Source of the DNA: Gemmatimonadota bacterium
GTDB taxonomy: Bacteria; Gemmatimonadota; Gemmatimonadetes; Gemmatimonadales; Gemmatimonadaceae
Length of the DNA stretch: 64,000 nt
Direction of reading: 5' to 3'
NCBI GenBank assembly: GCA_003134685.1
Contig: PLCA01000002.1
Location: forward strand, 273,966 to 337,965
Shown: positions 8,273-17,020 of the stretch, piece after piece
How positions within the stretch are numbered: the stretch's first letter is position 1
Layout: each line of letters opens with the position of its first letter
Program-made: the position numbers and the translations under genes
Notes under the pieces: generated by a model
Told to the model about the DNA's origin: nothing
Databases searched by the model: none
What the model saw: the letters and a program-made list of their open reading frames with translations, nothing else

Positions 8273-9901
8273 ATGGCATCAATGACTCGTCGGCCAAAAT
8301 TCAATCTGTTGTCAATCGTGCTCGTCATTCTGGTTGGCGCGCCCGCGCGATCTCAGGCCCCTGACAGCACAAGGGCCAAGCTCGTGCTGTTCATCACGAT
8401 TGACGCGATGCGGCCAGATTATTTGTCGCGTTTCGAGGCGCGGCTCACGGGCGGGCTTGGCAAACTCTATAGAGATGGCGCCGTCTTCACGAACGCATTT
8501 CAGGATCATGCGATAACAGAGACGGCACCCGGCCACTCCGCGACGATGTCAGGTCGTTTTCCGGTTCACACCGGCATCTCCGCAAATTCAGCCGGCGTGA
8601 ACGACACCACGGTGACGCTCATTGATGCACCGGGTTTGGGAGCATCGCCCTTTCGCTTTCGGGGAACTACGCTCACGGATTGGCTGATCGCGAAAGATCC
8701 GCGCACTCGTGTGCTCTCGGTATCCAGGAAGGACCGCGCCGCGATTCTTCCGATCGGAAGATCGAAACAGCCAGTCTTCTGGTACGCTATAAACGGAATC
8801 TTCACGACGAGCACGTATTACGGCTCTGCTCTTCCTGATTGGGTGAAGGCTTTCAATGCGCGGAGGCTTCCCGCAAGTTTTGCCGGGCGCGCGTGGCAGC
8901 CGTTGTTACCGGAGAGCGCTTATCCCGAACCAGACAGTGTTCCGACTGAGTCTGGCGGGATCGGATTCCTGTTTCCGCACGTTGAGTCATCTTCGCCCGA
9001 CACAGCCGCGCGCGTGCTCGCCGAGTTTCCATGGATGGACGAGGTAACGCTCGATTTCGCACTCGCTGGCGTCAACGCGCTCAAGCTCGGCACGGGCCCG
9101 CAGACCGACGTTCTGGCGATCTCGTTATCGACGACCGATGCGGTCGGTCACCGCTATGGTCCCGATTCCAGGGAGCTGCACGATCAGATACTTCGTCTCG
9201 ATCGGTCCCTGGGCACGTTCCTGGATTCACTCTTCCGCATTCGAAATTCGAACGAAGTCGTCATCGCTCTGACGGCGGATCATGGTCTTACACCGTTTCC
9301 GGAAGTTCACGCGGTCGATCCGAATACGGGGGCGATCCGCGTCAACGTGCGACCAGTCCTGCAGCGGCTGAGCAACTCGCTTTCTGAAGCCGGGGTACCA
9401 GGCTACGGACTCAATTCCGGTTTTGGCGCCTATAGCGGCAATGGTTTTTCGTTCGACGGTGGAGTATTGGATCTCGACCGGCCGGCATTGGCGAAGGCGA
9501 AGATCAATCCGGACTCGCTCGTGCGCCTACTGCGCGCCGAGTTTGTTCGTGTACCGGGAATTGCGCGCGCTGACAGGATTTCCGAGTTAGCGCGGGCCGA
9601 CACCGTGAATGACAGAATCGCCCGCAGATGGCTGCACATGTTTGCAGACGAAGACAAAGCGGCTCTGGTAGTGACGCTGGCGCCTTACAACTATTGGTTT
9701 TCCACCTATCAGGCACAGCACGGAAGCCCCAACGACTCCGACGCGCACGTCCCGATCATCTTCTACGGGAACGGCATCAAGCCTGGACGCTACCCGGAAT
9801 TTGCGAGGGTGGTAGACATGGCCCCGACTCTGGCGGCGATCGTGCGCGTAACACCGCAGGAAAAACTGGATGGGCATATACTTCAGAATGCGATCCGGTA
9901 G
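8273..9901 (+). CDS. exported alkaline-phosphatase-fold phosphohydrolase
   Basis: A 542-residue protein with a signal peptide (residues about 1-26, ending VGAPARSQA). It belongs to the type I phosphodiesterase / nucleotide pyrophosphatase branch of the alkaline phosphatase superfamily. The two-metal site can be traced: Asp in FITIDAMRPDY, the nucleophile Thr in AITETAPGHSATMSG, Asp/His in STTDAVGHRYGPDS, Asp-His in ALTADHGL, and His in DSDAHVPI. A Thr nucleophile within TAPGH is typical of PafA-like phosphate-irrepressible phosphatases. It probably hydrolyses phosphate mono- or diesters in the periplasm. The following Smr-like gene overlaps its 3' end, suggesting coupling. Confidence 0.9.
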   Translation: MASMTRRPKFNLLSIVLVILVGAPARSQAPDSTRAKLVLFITIDAMRPDYLSRFEARLTGGLGKLYRDGAVFTNAFQDHAITETAPGHSATMSGRFPVHTGISANSAGVNDTTVTLIDAPGLGASPFRFRGTTLTDWLIAKDPRTRVLSVSRKDRAAILPIGRSKQPVFWYAINGIFTTSTYYGSALPDWVKAFNARRLPASFAGRAWQPLLPESAYPEPDSVPTESGGIGFLFPHVESSSPDTAARVLAEFPWMDEVTLDFALAGVNALKLGTGPQTDVLAISLSTTDAVGHRYGPDSRELHDQILRLDRSLGTFLDSLFRIRNSNEVVIALTADHGLTPFPEVHAVDPNTGAIRVNVRPVLQRLSNSLSEAGVPGYGLNSGFGAYSGNGFSFDGGVLDLDRPALAKAKINPDSLVRLLRAEFVRVPGIARADRISELARADTVNDRIARRWLHMFADEDKAALVVTLAPYNYWFSTYQAQHGSPNDSDAHVPIIFYGNGIKPGRYPEFARVVDMAPTLAAIVRVTPQEKLDGHILQNAIR

Positions 9902-10499
9902 GGTCTCCCTCCATTCCGTCTGGAAGGCTTTCGACGAGGCCGAGTTTGGGACGAAGAACATTCTGAATCTTCGGGAATCGCTGCCGACCGCCGCCGACGC
10001 GCGCCATCGTGCCGAAGCATGGTTGCGCGAGCGACAAGTCAGCGGGACGAGCGAAGTCCTGTTGATAACCGGACGCGGCAATCAGAGTCCCGGCGGAGTC
10101 TCCGTAGTAAGGGGGGCGATCGTCGCGCTTTTACCGGCATTGCGAAGACGTGGTGTCGTAACGGAATGGCGGGAGCACACACCGGGATCCTTCGTCGTAA
10201 AGCTGGGATCGATCTCGTCTCTTCTCGATGCTCCGAAGCGCAAGCGGGACCGCGCATTGGTTGCCACGCCCTCCGATCCGCGACCGTTGGCGGAGCTGGA
10301 TAGCTCGACTCTGTCACTGCTTCGTCGCCTGGCGGTTCGCTCCCTGGAGTCGCTCGGAGTGCAGCACCCCGAGAAATTCGTGGAAGCAGAGATGTTGATC
10401 AAATTCAATTCACTCGCCGGCGGCGTCGCTCCGGGAGTGGAAGGCGAAGGAAGACTTCGTAAGGCCATCTCCACCGCGCTCGACCAGCTGGACGAATAG
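9870..10499 (+). CDS. Smr-domain-like protein
   Basis: A 209-residue protein. Residues about 30-115 follow the Smr (MutS2 C-terminal) pattern: a helix of the type AADARHRAEAWLRERQVSGT, a strand VLLITGRGNQSPGG matching the TGxG motif, a helix, and a final FVVKL strand. The usual N-terminal LDxH motif is replaced by LNLRE, so nuclease activity may be lost. The C-terminal 90 residues form an added basic and helical domain of no known family. AGGA lies eight bases before the ATG at 9870, which supports this start and a 32-base overlap with the phosphatase gene; an alternative ATG is at 9888. Confidence 0.65.
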   Translation: MGIYFRMRSGRVSLHSVWKAFDEAEFGTKNILNLRESLPTAADARHRAEAWLRERQVSGTSEVLLITGRGNQSPGGVSVVRGAIVALLPALRRRGVVTEWREHTPGSFVVKLGSISSLLDAPKRKRDRALVATPSDPRPLAELDSSTLSLLRRLAVRSLESLGVQHPEKFVEAEMLIKFNSLAGGVAPGVEGEGRLRKAISTALDQLDE

Positions 10500-10548
10500 C
10501 ACCGCTCCTTCAACGGCACTCAGCCCAGACACAGGAATTTGCAAGAGA

Positions 10549-12648
10549 ATGAACAGACATCTCGCGCTCTCCATAACGCTCGTGCTCGCACTTCCGCTCC
10601 GTGCGCAGACGACGCCAGGGTACTCGCCCCGATCGGCGGCGGCTGAACACGCCGCCGAAGCCGATGTAATCAGCCGCCCATCGCCGTCGAGCGCGTCCGT
10701 GCACTCGAAATTTCTTTCGCTCCTGCCTCACATGGCCGGAACACCGGCACAGGCGCGAACCCGCGATTACGTGGTGACTCAGATGAAATCCTGGGGCCTG
10801 GAAACGGAAGTGCGCTCCTACAGCGTGTGGATGCCGCATCCGGTAACCACGCGAATATGGCGCATCGCGCCCGATCCGCTCGAGCTCGATCTACGGGAAG
10901 GCCCAATTCCCGAAGACACGACATCGGTTGCATTTCCGCAGGTGATGGCCTTCAACGGGTATGGGGCAGCCGGAGACGTGCGTGGTGAAGTCGTATACGT
11001 GAACTATGGGCTGATCGAGGACTACGCGCAGCTCGACTCGATGGGCGTCTCGGTGAAGGGAAAAATTGCGATCGCCCGCTATGGCAGATCGTATCGCGGC
11101 ATCAAGGCTCGTGAGGCCGAGAAGCATGGAGCGGTCGGACTGATGATCTACAGCGATCCTGCCGACGATGGCTACGTGCGCGGAGATGTATATCCGGCCG
11201 GTCCGATGAGGCCGTCGCAAGGAATCCAGCGCGGAAGCGTTATGAACCCGAATGGCGATCCGAGTACGCCGGGATATCCCAGCACGGCCAACGCGAAGCG
11301 GATCCCTCTGTCGCAGATGGACGTGCCTCACATTCCAGTGCTGCCCATCTCTTACGGAAACGCCGCCGAGCTTCTTCGAGGGCTAATGGGCAATTCAATC
11401 CCGCAGCCGTGGCAGGGGGGCCTGGCTTTCCGGTACCATGTCGGGCCGGGTCCGGTGCAAGCCCGGATGGCGGTGACGACAGACGCCACGACGAATCCTT
11501 ACAAGCAAATATGGGACACATTCGGGATCGTGCGTGGAAGCGAATTCCCGGATGAAATCGTGATGATCGGCGGGCATCGCGATGCGTGGGGACCAGGCGC
11601 CGCGGACAATGTGAGCGGTACCGTGAGCGTGCTGGAAGCGGCGCGCGCGATCGCGGAGCAGGTGAAGGCGGGGAAGCGACCGAAGCGGACAATAGTGTTC
11701 GCGACTTGGGACGCGGAAGAGTGGGGATTGGTCGGATCGACGGAGTACGTGGAAGATGATTCGCTGCGGTTGAGTAAGAACGCCGTCGCCTATCTCAACC
11801 AGGACGACGTGGCGCAGGGCCCGAACTTCAGCAGCGGGGGATCACCATCACTTCGCGCGCTGCTGCGGGATGTCGCGAAGGAGGTTCCGGATCCGAGTCG
11901 CCAGGGTAGCGTGTACGAGGTGTGGAGGAAACGCGCCAACCTCGCGGCGGATTCACTCGAGCCGCAAATGGGCGATCCGGGTGGTGGCTCCGACTTCGCC
12001 GGATTCTACAATCATCTGGGCATTCCGATCGCCGATTGGGGTTTTGGCGGACCAACGGGCGTCTATCACTCGGCGTACGATTCGTATCATTGGATGTCGA
12101 AGTTCGGCGACCCGAACTTCGAGGTTCACGCGACCACTGCCCGTATCGGAGCCGCGATGCTGTTGCGCATTGCGAACGCCGAGATCCTGCCGTACGACTA
12201 CGTGGAATTCGCGCGGACGATGCGACGGTTCGGGTCGCAGGTTGACCAGGCAATCGCCGACAAGCGCTGGAAAATCTCCGCCGCCGGCCTGTCCACCGCG
12301 ATCGGGAGAATGGAGGATGCGGCGGTGGCATTCAATGCCGCGCGTGACCGAGCTCTTACGGCTCAGCTGGCTCCGGGAGTCGGGAAGCAGGTCAATGCAA
12401 GTCTGCTCGAAGTTGAACGCCGGCTTACAAGACCACAGGGCCTTGTGACTCGACCCTGGTTCAGGAACCTCATTTACGCCGCCGACGAGAACAACGGGTA
12501 TTCCACGATGGTCCTGCCGTCGGTGAATGAAGCGATCCGGCTCGGTGACCAAACTGCGGTCGGGCAGGAGCTGACGGATCTTGCCCAACGTTTTGATGCC
12601 GCCACGCGCGCGTTGCAGGTGGCGACGGAATTGCTAGGGAAAACCTGA
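10549..12648 (+). CDS. exported M28-family metallopeptidase (glutamate carboxypeptidase II-like)
   Basis: A 699-residue protein with a signal peptide (MNRHLALSITLVLALPLRAQ). It has the full architecture of the transferrin-receptor / PSMA group: a PA domain (about residues 110-270, VVYVNYGLIEDYAQLDSMGV and KIAIARYGRSYRGIKA), an M28 dizinc domain, and a C-terminal helical dimerisation domain. Zinc ligands are visible as His and Asp in GGHRDAWGPGAADN, the Glu pair in TWDAEEWGLVGS, Asp in NQDDVA, and His in VYHSAYDSYHW. It should cleave C-terminal residues such as glutamate from peptides in the periplasm or outside. Such peptidases are numerous in Gemmatimonadota and Acidobacteria. No operon partner is evident. 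Confidence 0.93.
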   Translation: MNRHLALSITLVLALPLRAQTTPGYSPRSAAAEHAAEADVISRPSPSSASVHSKFLSLLPHMAGTPAQARTRDYVVTQMKSWGLETEVRSYSVWMPHPVTTRIWRIAPDPLELDLREGPIPEDTTSVAFPQVMAFNGYGAAGDVRGEVVYVNYGLIEDYAQLDSMGVSVKGKIAIARYGRSYRGIKAREAEKHGAVGLMIYSDPADDGYVRGDVYPAGPMRPSQGIQRGSVMNPNGDPSTPGYPSTANAKRIPLSQMDVPHIPVLPISYGNAAELLRGLMGNSIPQPWQGGLAFRYHVGPGPVQARMAVTTDATTNPYKQIWDTFGIVRGSEFPDEIVMIGGHRDAWGPGAADNVSGTVSVLEAARAIAEQVKAGKRPKRTIVFATWDAEEWGLVGSTEYVEDDSLRLSKNAVAYLNQDDVAQGPNFSSGGSPSLRALLRDVAKEVPDPSRQGSVYEVWRKRANLAADSLEPQMGDPGGGSDFAGFYNHLGIPIADWGFGGPTGVYHSAYDSYHWMSKFGDPNFEVHATTARIGAAMLLRIANAEILPYDYVEFARTMRRFGSQVDQAIADKRWKISAAGLSTAIGRMEDAAVAFNAARDRALTAQLAPGVGKQVNASLLEVERRLTRPQGLVTRPWFRNLIYAADENNGYSTMVLPSVNEAIRLGDQTAVGQELTDLAQRFDAATRALQVATELLGKT

Positions 12649-12670
12649 AAACGCGACGTCGTCACTCGTG

Positions 12671-12688
12671 ATGTCCGGGCCCGGACAT
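12671..12688. promoter_or_regulatory. 18-base perfect palindrome upstream of the Crp/Fnr gene
   Basis: ATGTCCGGGCCCGGACAT is exactly self-complementary over 18 bases. It lies 22 bases after the M28 peptidase stop and 30 bases before the preferred start of the Crp/Fnr-type regulator. It lacks a T tract, so a terminator is unlikely. A role as an operator, perhaps autoregulatory, is inferred from symmetry and position only. Confidence 0.5.
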
Positions 12689-12718
12689 TGCGTTAAACGA
12701 CCGCTCGACGAGAAACGA

Positions 12719-13453
12719 ATGAAAGACAGCCAGGCGAGAAACGGGCATGTAGGAGTGCGACGCTCACGTCTCACTTCCGAAGAAGTAGCGCCCATCGGCG
12801 CATACGGCGCGAAGGCAAGCTGGCCTCCCGGGTTTCAACTCTATCAGCGCGGCGTTCCGGCAGACGGCGTCTTCATCGTTCTCGAGGGACACGTCGTTCT
12901 GCGCAACAAGATAAAGGTTGGACGTGGATTCGTTCCTGTCATCGCCACCGCAGGACAGACATTTGGAAGCGAAGGACTGTCTCCGAACAGTCACTACGTC
13001 ACGGACGCGAACGCATCGGAAGAAACGCAGACCATGTTCTTGAGTGGAGCGCAATTCCGTGCCTTCGTGAGAGAGCGTCCCGCCCAGACGATTCCCTTAC
13101 TGTCCCAGATAATGTCGGAGCGAGCGTATCTGCTCGAGAAACTGCACGAACTTGCCGCGTTGAACGTCGATCAGCGTCTGATATCCACGCTGTCGCATCT
13201 CAGCACCGACCGCAGCTTCACGACGTCAGACGGCCGCCTCAAATTGGAGAACACGCATCATCGACTGCTCTGCGAAATGGTCGGTGCCACGAGAGAGTCG
13301 ATAGCATTGGCTCTTAGCCGCCTGGTGTCGGCTGGAATCGCCGAGAGAAAGGGCATGACTTTCCTGATAGAGCCCGGTTCACTGATGTCCTCATTCGGCG
13401 AGAACGGGAACGGCGATTCCACGGTTCCCATTACGAGAGAGATGTCCCAATAA
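12719..13453 (+). CDS. Crp/Fnr-family transcriptional regulator
   Basis: About 244 residues from the ATG at 12719. An N-terminal cyclic-nucleotide-binding beta-barrel (WPPGFQLYQRGVPADGVFIV, LEGHVVLRNKI) is followed by the long dimer helix (LLEKLHELAALNVDQRLIST) and a winged helix-turn-helix with the recognition helix in VGATRESIALALSRLVSAGI and the wing ERKGMTFLI. No Fnr-type cysteine cluster is present and the phosphate-binding RxS of Crp is not evident, so the ligand is unknown. In-frame GTG/ATG codons at 12668 and 12671 are less likely because the palindrome at 12671-12688 lies there. The hydrolase that follows six bases later is probably co-transcribed. Confidence 0.88.
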   Translation: MKDSQARNGHVGVRRSRLTSEEVAPIGAYGAKASWPPGFQLYQRGVPADGVFIVLEGHVVLRNKIKVGRGFVPVIATAGQTFGSEGLSPNSHYVTDANASEETQTMFLSGAQFRAFVRERPAQTIPLLSQIMSERAYLLEKLHELAALNVDQRLISTLSHLSTDRSFTTSDGRLKLENTHHRLLCEMVGATRESIALALSRLVSAGIAERKGMTFLIEPGSLMSSFGENGNGDSTVPITREMSQ

Positions 13454-13459
13454 TGAAGA

Positions 13460-14275
13460 ATGGTCGATCGGCGAGACGCTGACGCAGCCGCCGTACGGAA
13501 GGGGGCTGAGACGATTGACCTGCAGGAGGAGGGCTCACACGGAGTTCTCCTCCTGCATGGTTTTGGAGACACTCCTCAGACGCTCTCCCTGCTTGCCCGG
13601 AGGTTACACAAGGCCGGGTACGGCGTATTCGTCCCGCTGCTGCCAGGACACGGACGCACCATGGACGCCTTCACTCGATCCCGCGCCGACGAATGGATCG
13701 ATGCCGCAAGGAGCTCGCTCCTCGAGGTGCGTAACCGGAACAACGGTGTCAGTGTCGTCGGACTTTCGATGGGCGGGGCGCTCGCTGTGCTGCTTGCGGC
13801 GGAAGTCCGGGACATTTCAGCTCTGGTTCTGATCGCGCCTTATCTGGGCATGCCGCGGTTGCTCAGCCTCGCGGCGGCAACGCACTGGCTCTGGGGAAGA
13901 CTGGCTGGAGAACTAAACGGCAGGAATCCCCGCTCGATTCATGATCCTGTCGAGCGCGAAAAAAACCTCGCTTACGGTGCCGTAACTGGGCGCGCGCTGT
14001 TCGAGCTCTCGAAGGTGATGATCCGCGCCAGAAAAGCTCTTCCCGGAGTGACTGCCCCGACTCTGATAGTGCAGTCGCGAGAAGACCCGCGCGTTGCTCC
14101 CGAAGTAGCGCGATTTGCCCTAGAGGAGCTTGGGGCGAAAGAAAAAAAGCTCGTCTGGACTGAAGGCGCGGGACATATCATAACCGTCGACTACGGCCGC
14201 GAGCGGGTGTTCAGCGAAGTTGAGAAGTGGCTGCGCGAACACGACAGCCGTAGCGCGACAGCCGCCGCCGAGTAG
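13460..14275 (+). CDS. alpha/beta hydrolase (carboxylesterase / monoacylglycerol-lipase-like)
   Basis: A 271-residue cytoplasmic hydrolase. The oxyanion-hole segment is VLLLHGFGDTPQ. The nucleophile elbow GLSMGG supplies Ser, Asp is in QSREDPRVAP, and His is in GAGHIITVD. The arrangement and the lid region (about residues 130-180) resemble the bacterial carboxylesterase Est30 and monoacylglycerol lipases, which cleave short- to medium-chain esters. It starts six bases after the regulator gene stop and may be its target or partner. No signal peptide is present. The substrate is not predictable. Confidence 0.88.
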   Translation: MVDRRDADAAAVRKGAETIDLQEEGSHGVLLLHGFGDTPQTLSLLARRLHKAGYGVFVPLLPGHGRTMDAFTRSRADEWIDAARSSLLEVRNRNNGVSVVGLSMGGALAVLLAAEVRDISALVLIAPYLGMPRLLSLAAATHWLWGRLAGELNGRNPRSIHDPVEREKNLAYGAVTGRALFELSKVMIRARKALPGVTAPTLIVQSREDPRVAPEVARFALEELGAKEKKLVWTEGAGHIITVDYGRERVFSEVEKWLREHDSRSATAAAE

Positions 14276-14302
14276 CAGAGCGGCTGTCGAACGACCCTGG
14301 AG

Positions 14303-14659
14303 CTAGAAGCGGTCCTGGACGAACTCAGTAACGGTGTCGACCGCGCGCTCACCCAAGTCTGCAGCCTGGTGAACGACCCCGCTGGCAACGCGCTTCACGC
14401 GAGCCACGGGAGACTGGGATCTACGACGACTACGACGGCTGCTCTTGCGCGCTGCACCTTTTCGCTTCGCGGCTTTGCGTCCGCTGCCTTTGCGCTTGGC
14501 CGAGGACTTCCGAGCGCCGCGGCGCGGCGATTTGCGCGCGCTTGTAGAGCGTCGTTTGGTGGCGCGCTTCTTTGCACCTCCACGCTTACGTCCAGAGGAT
14601 CCCGACCGCGACCTCTTTCTACCGCTCTTTGAACGACTGGACTTCTTGGCTGCAGCCAT
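14303..14659 (-). CDS. histone H1-like lysine/arginine-rich DNA-binding protein
   Basis: A 118-residue, extremely basic protein. Residues 1-80 are made almost only of Lys, Arg, Ser, Ala and Gly in short repeats of the type KRKGxxRK (SAKRKGSGRKAAKRKGAARK), like the HC1/HC2 histone-like proteins and the C-terminal tail of eukaryotic H1. Residues 85-118 (VARVKRVASGVVHQAADLGE, ending FVQDRF) form a short amphipathic helix that could mediate oligomerisation. It should bind DNA without sequence specificity and compact the nucleoid. The gene is alone, convergent with the hydrolase. Low-complexity sequence makes homology claims weak, but coding status is convincing because the opposite frames show no domain. 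Confidence 0.8.
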   Translation of the reverse strand: MAAAKKSSRSKSGRKRSRSGSSGRKRGGAKKRATKRRSTSARKSPRRGARKSSAKRKGSGRKAAKRKGAARKSSRRSRRRSQSPVARVKRVASGVVHQAADLGERAVDTVTEFVQDRF

Positions 14660-14771
14660 TGGAATGCTCCGCGTAGGAAGGTTTCGTTAGAACCGATAGC
14701 AAGATTCGCGCACAACAAAGCTGCCACATTCCTCATCATGTGCAAGCACAAACCTCGGCGACGCGCGGTGA

Positions 14772-15782
14772 CTATCCGATTGTGCGCGTCTCACCGTGTC
14801 GCATGATCCAGAGGTCGGTGCTTTCGAGACCGGATGCCCGCCATTGTTCACGCATTTTGGCTGGTGGCTCGTCCATCGGCTCGTCGGTGAGCTTGAACGT
14901 TCCCCAATGCGCGGCGGCCATTATAAGGCGTTTGCCGCTCTGTGCCGCTGAAAGCTGGGCGACCGCTTTCATGCAGTCTTCGGGATTCATGTGGACGGGG
15001 CCCATAAACCATCGAGGCTCGTAGGCTCCAATCGGGAGGATCGCCGCATCGAACGGTCCACAGTGCTTGGCGATGGCCTCGAACTCGGGATGCAAAGCCG
15101 TATCGCCAGCGAAAAACAGGGCCTGGTATTGGGAACGGAACGTCCACCCGCACCAGAGAGTGTTGTTGCGCTTGCCGAGAGTTCTGCCGGAAAAGTGCTG
15201 AGCTGGAACGCAAGTAAGGCGCAGCGCTCCGATGGCACCCTCCTGCCACCAATCTCGTTCCGTAACCTCGCGTGCACCACGTTGGCGAAGAATCTCCCCT
15301 ACTCCCAGAGGCGCGTACCACACTGCCGCTGGATAACGCCGGGCGATGCGTGAGATGGTAGCGGCATCGAGGTGATCGTAATGGTCGTGCGAGAGCACTA
15401 CGGCGTCAATCGGGGGCAACCGGTCGAACTCCACGGCTGCCGGGACCCAGCGCCGAGGCCCGAGGAACTGAACCGGGGAAGCTCGCTCGCTCCAGATGGG
15501 GTCGATGAGGATGTTGAGCCCCGCGATCTGGATCAGGAAGGTCGTGTGTCCGACCCACGTCATCGTCAGCTGGTCCGGCGCGGCACGTGGCACCACAAAC
15601 TCCGGAGCTACTCGCGCGAATATGCCGGGGTCGGGATCAGGGCGACGTGGGTTTCGCCGCCGCTCGGCCAATGTCCACTTCAAGAAATCCATGAATCCGT
15701 GCAGCTGGGCGGATGGCCACGGGTTTCTGAACCCCCCTTCCGGCCGATGATGAACCGGTGTTCCCGTTGCCTGTTGAGTCAT
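14772..15782 (-). CDS. MBL-fold metal-dependent hydrolase (UlaG / NAPE-PLD-like)
   Basis: A 336-residue protein from the ATG at 15782. The metallo-beta-lactamase fold is clear: TMTWVGHTTFLIQIAGLNIL, LIDPIWSERASP, the metal motif HDHYDHLD (HxHxDH), VPAQHFSGRT, and LFFAGDTALHPEF. The tail contains PIGAYEPRWFMGPVHMNPED and AHWGTFKLTDEP, which place it with the N-acyl-phosphatidylethanolamine phospholipase D-like and UlaG-like group. It probably hydrolyses a phosphodiester or lactone in the cytoplasm. Reading further upstream in frame would overlap the aldo/keto reductase gene by some 90 codons of unconvincing sequence, so I use the later start. It follows the reductase by 14 bases on the same strand. 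Confidence 0.88.
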   Translation of the reverse strand: MTQQATGTPVHHRPEGGFRNPWPSAQLHGFMDFLKWTLAERRRNPRRPDPDPGIFARVAPEFVVPRAAPDQLTMTWVGHTTFLIQIAGLNILIDPIWSERASPVQFLGPRRWVPAAVEFDRLPPIDAVVLSHDHYDHLDAATISRIARRYPAAVWYAPLGVGEILRQRGAREVTERDWWQEGAIGALRLTCVPAQHFSGRTLGKRNNTLWCGWTFRSQYQALFFAGDTALHPEFEAIAKHCGPFDAAILPIGAYEPRWFMGPVHMNPEDCMKAVAQLSAAQSGKRLIMAAAHWGTFKLTDEPMDEPPAKMREQWRASGLESTDLWIMRHGETRTIG

Positions 15783-15796
15783 TCCGATCAAAATCG

Positions 15797-16900
15797 CTAG
15801 ATGATACTGGGCGGCGCGAGGTTTTCCTCGAGGTGCGAGAGCGACTTCATTCCAACCAGCGCCGCCGCAACCGGGAGCGACTGCGAAAAAGCTATCGCGC
15901 GCCTGGCGTCGGTCCTGAATCCAGGAAAGGCGGTGTGCACCTGTTCCGGGAGCGCTCGCGACAGCTGGGATTGCATCAGCGTCGCACTCCCGACCACCGA
16001 AATGGCGAGCCGGCTGGCGGCTTCGAGCAAAGGAACGCGATCGCCTCCCACGCATTGAGTGGGTGCCCTTACCGCTTCAGTCATCGCCAGGTTGATCGGA
16101 AGCTGGACGACTCTGAAGTGATGGTCCTCACCGGCGACTTCCCGCGCAATCGCCACCAACTCTTCGAGACTCAAATAGTTTCGCGATTCCGGCGGGACCC
16201 TGAGTCCATTCCACGTTGCGCACCCATAGCTTCCGATGACTCCTCGGCTGACGTGTTTCTCCAGCGTCGAAAACGCATCCCGCATGACAGTCAGAAACCT
16301 CTCGCGAGGAAGCACATCCAGCTGCTGCTCGGGATTGTGGAGATAGTAGATGTCAATGACGGCGAGCCCGAGATTCTTTCTGCTGCGCTCGACCTGATCG
16401 TCCAGATAGCGTGGCGCCAGGCAGTGGCCGCCGGAGACGACGTCGGCGGGCTTCATCACGCCGGGCCCGTAGTATTCGCTGTCCAGGAAGCCCCGATATC
16501 CCTCCTTGGTGGCGGGAGGAGTTCTATCGAGCGGGATGTACCCCCCTTTGGTGCAGACGACAACTTCTTCCCGCTTGACGGCACCGGTCGCGACACTGGT
16601 GCGGACAGCTTGCCCAATCGCGCGCTCAGAGCGCTGACACCTGTAGTTGATCGCCGTGTCCAGCAGGTTCAAGCCCTTCTCCAGCGCGGCCCTGGTGGTT
16701 GACGTGTACCGTGCGTCCTCCGAGTCGTCGCAGTCGCCGAGATAGGTACCAAGGCCGAGCGATGACACGATGGTGCCGTCCGAAATGGGCCGATAGAAAT
16801 GATCCGGCTGAGTCCTGGCGAATCGCTGTTGAAAGCGCCGCGTACCTTCCGGTGTTGCGTGTCCCTCCAGGAGGGATTCCAAGACTTTCGGACGAGCCAT
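15797..16900 (-). CDS. aldo/keto reductase
   Basis: About 367 residues from the ATG at 16900. The TIM-barrel oxidoreductase signatures are present: SSLGLGTYLG at the first strand, LLDTAINYRCQRSERAIGQ with catalytic Asp and Tyr, VVVCTKGGY with the catalytic Lys, and IDIYYLHNPE with His. The region RGVIGSYGCATWNGLR corresponds to a later barrel strand. It is longer than most aldo/keto reductases, with an insertion after the third strand (DSEYYGPGVMKPADVVSGGH). It probably reduces an aldehyde or ketone with NADPH. The in-frame GTG/ATG region upstream of 16900 is not needed. It is divergent from the M1 peptidase and lies 14 bases before the MBL hydrolase. Confidence 0.88.
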   Translation of the reverse strand: MARPKVLESLLEGHATPEGTRRFQQRFARTQPDHFYRPISDGTIVSSLGLGTYLGDCDDSEDARYTSTTRAALEKGLNLLDTAINYRCQRSERAIGQAVRTSVATGAVKREEVVVCTKGGYIPLDRTPPATKEGYRGFLDSEYYGPGVMKPADVVSGGHCLAPRYLDDQVERSRKNLGLAVIDIYYLHNPEQQLDVLPRERFLTVMRDAFSTLEKHVSRGVIGSYGCATWNGLRVPPESRNYLSLEELVAIAREVAGEDHHFRVVQLPINLAMTEAVRAPTQCVGGDRVPLLEAASRLAISVVGSATLMQSQLSRALPEQVHTAFPGFRTDARRAIAFSQSLPVAAALVGMKSLSHLEENLAPPSII

Positions 16901-17020
16901 TGCGGAGAGGCTATCGGCAGCACCCGAGTATTGCAAGGTACACGCGAGGAGCATTGGCCCTTACGTTGCTTGACACGAGGGTACAGCTTGCGAGACTGTC
17001 TCCAACAACGGCGCTCGAAA

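Noticed and set aside
14257-14288. Inverted repeat GACAGCCGC / GCGGCTGTC around the stop of the alpha/beta hydrolase
   Set aside because: The arms are perfect but there is no T tract and the loop is 14 bases; it could be chance in GC-rich DNA or a weak bidirectional barrier, so I do not list it as a terminator.
15783-16055. Upstream in-frame extension of the MBL hydrolase (91 codons)
   Set aside because: It lies inside the reductase gene in another frame and reads as low-complexity Arg-rich sequence; the ATG at 15782 fits the domain start.
16799-17020. Upstream in-frame extension of the M1 peptidase (74 codons)
   Set aside because: It overlaps the divergent aldo/keto reductase, has no family similarity, and would bury the lipoprotein signal that starts at GTG 17021.
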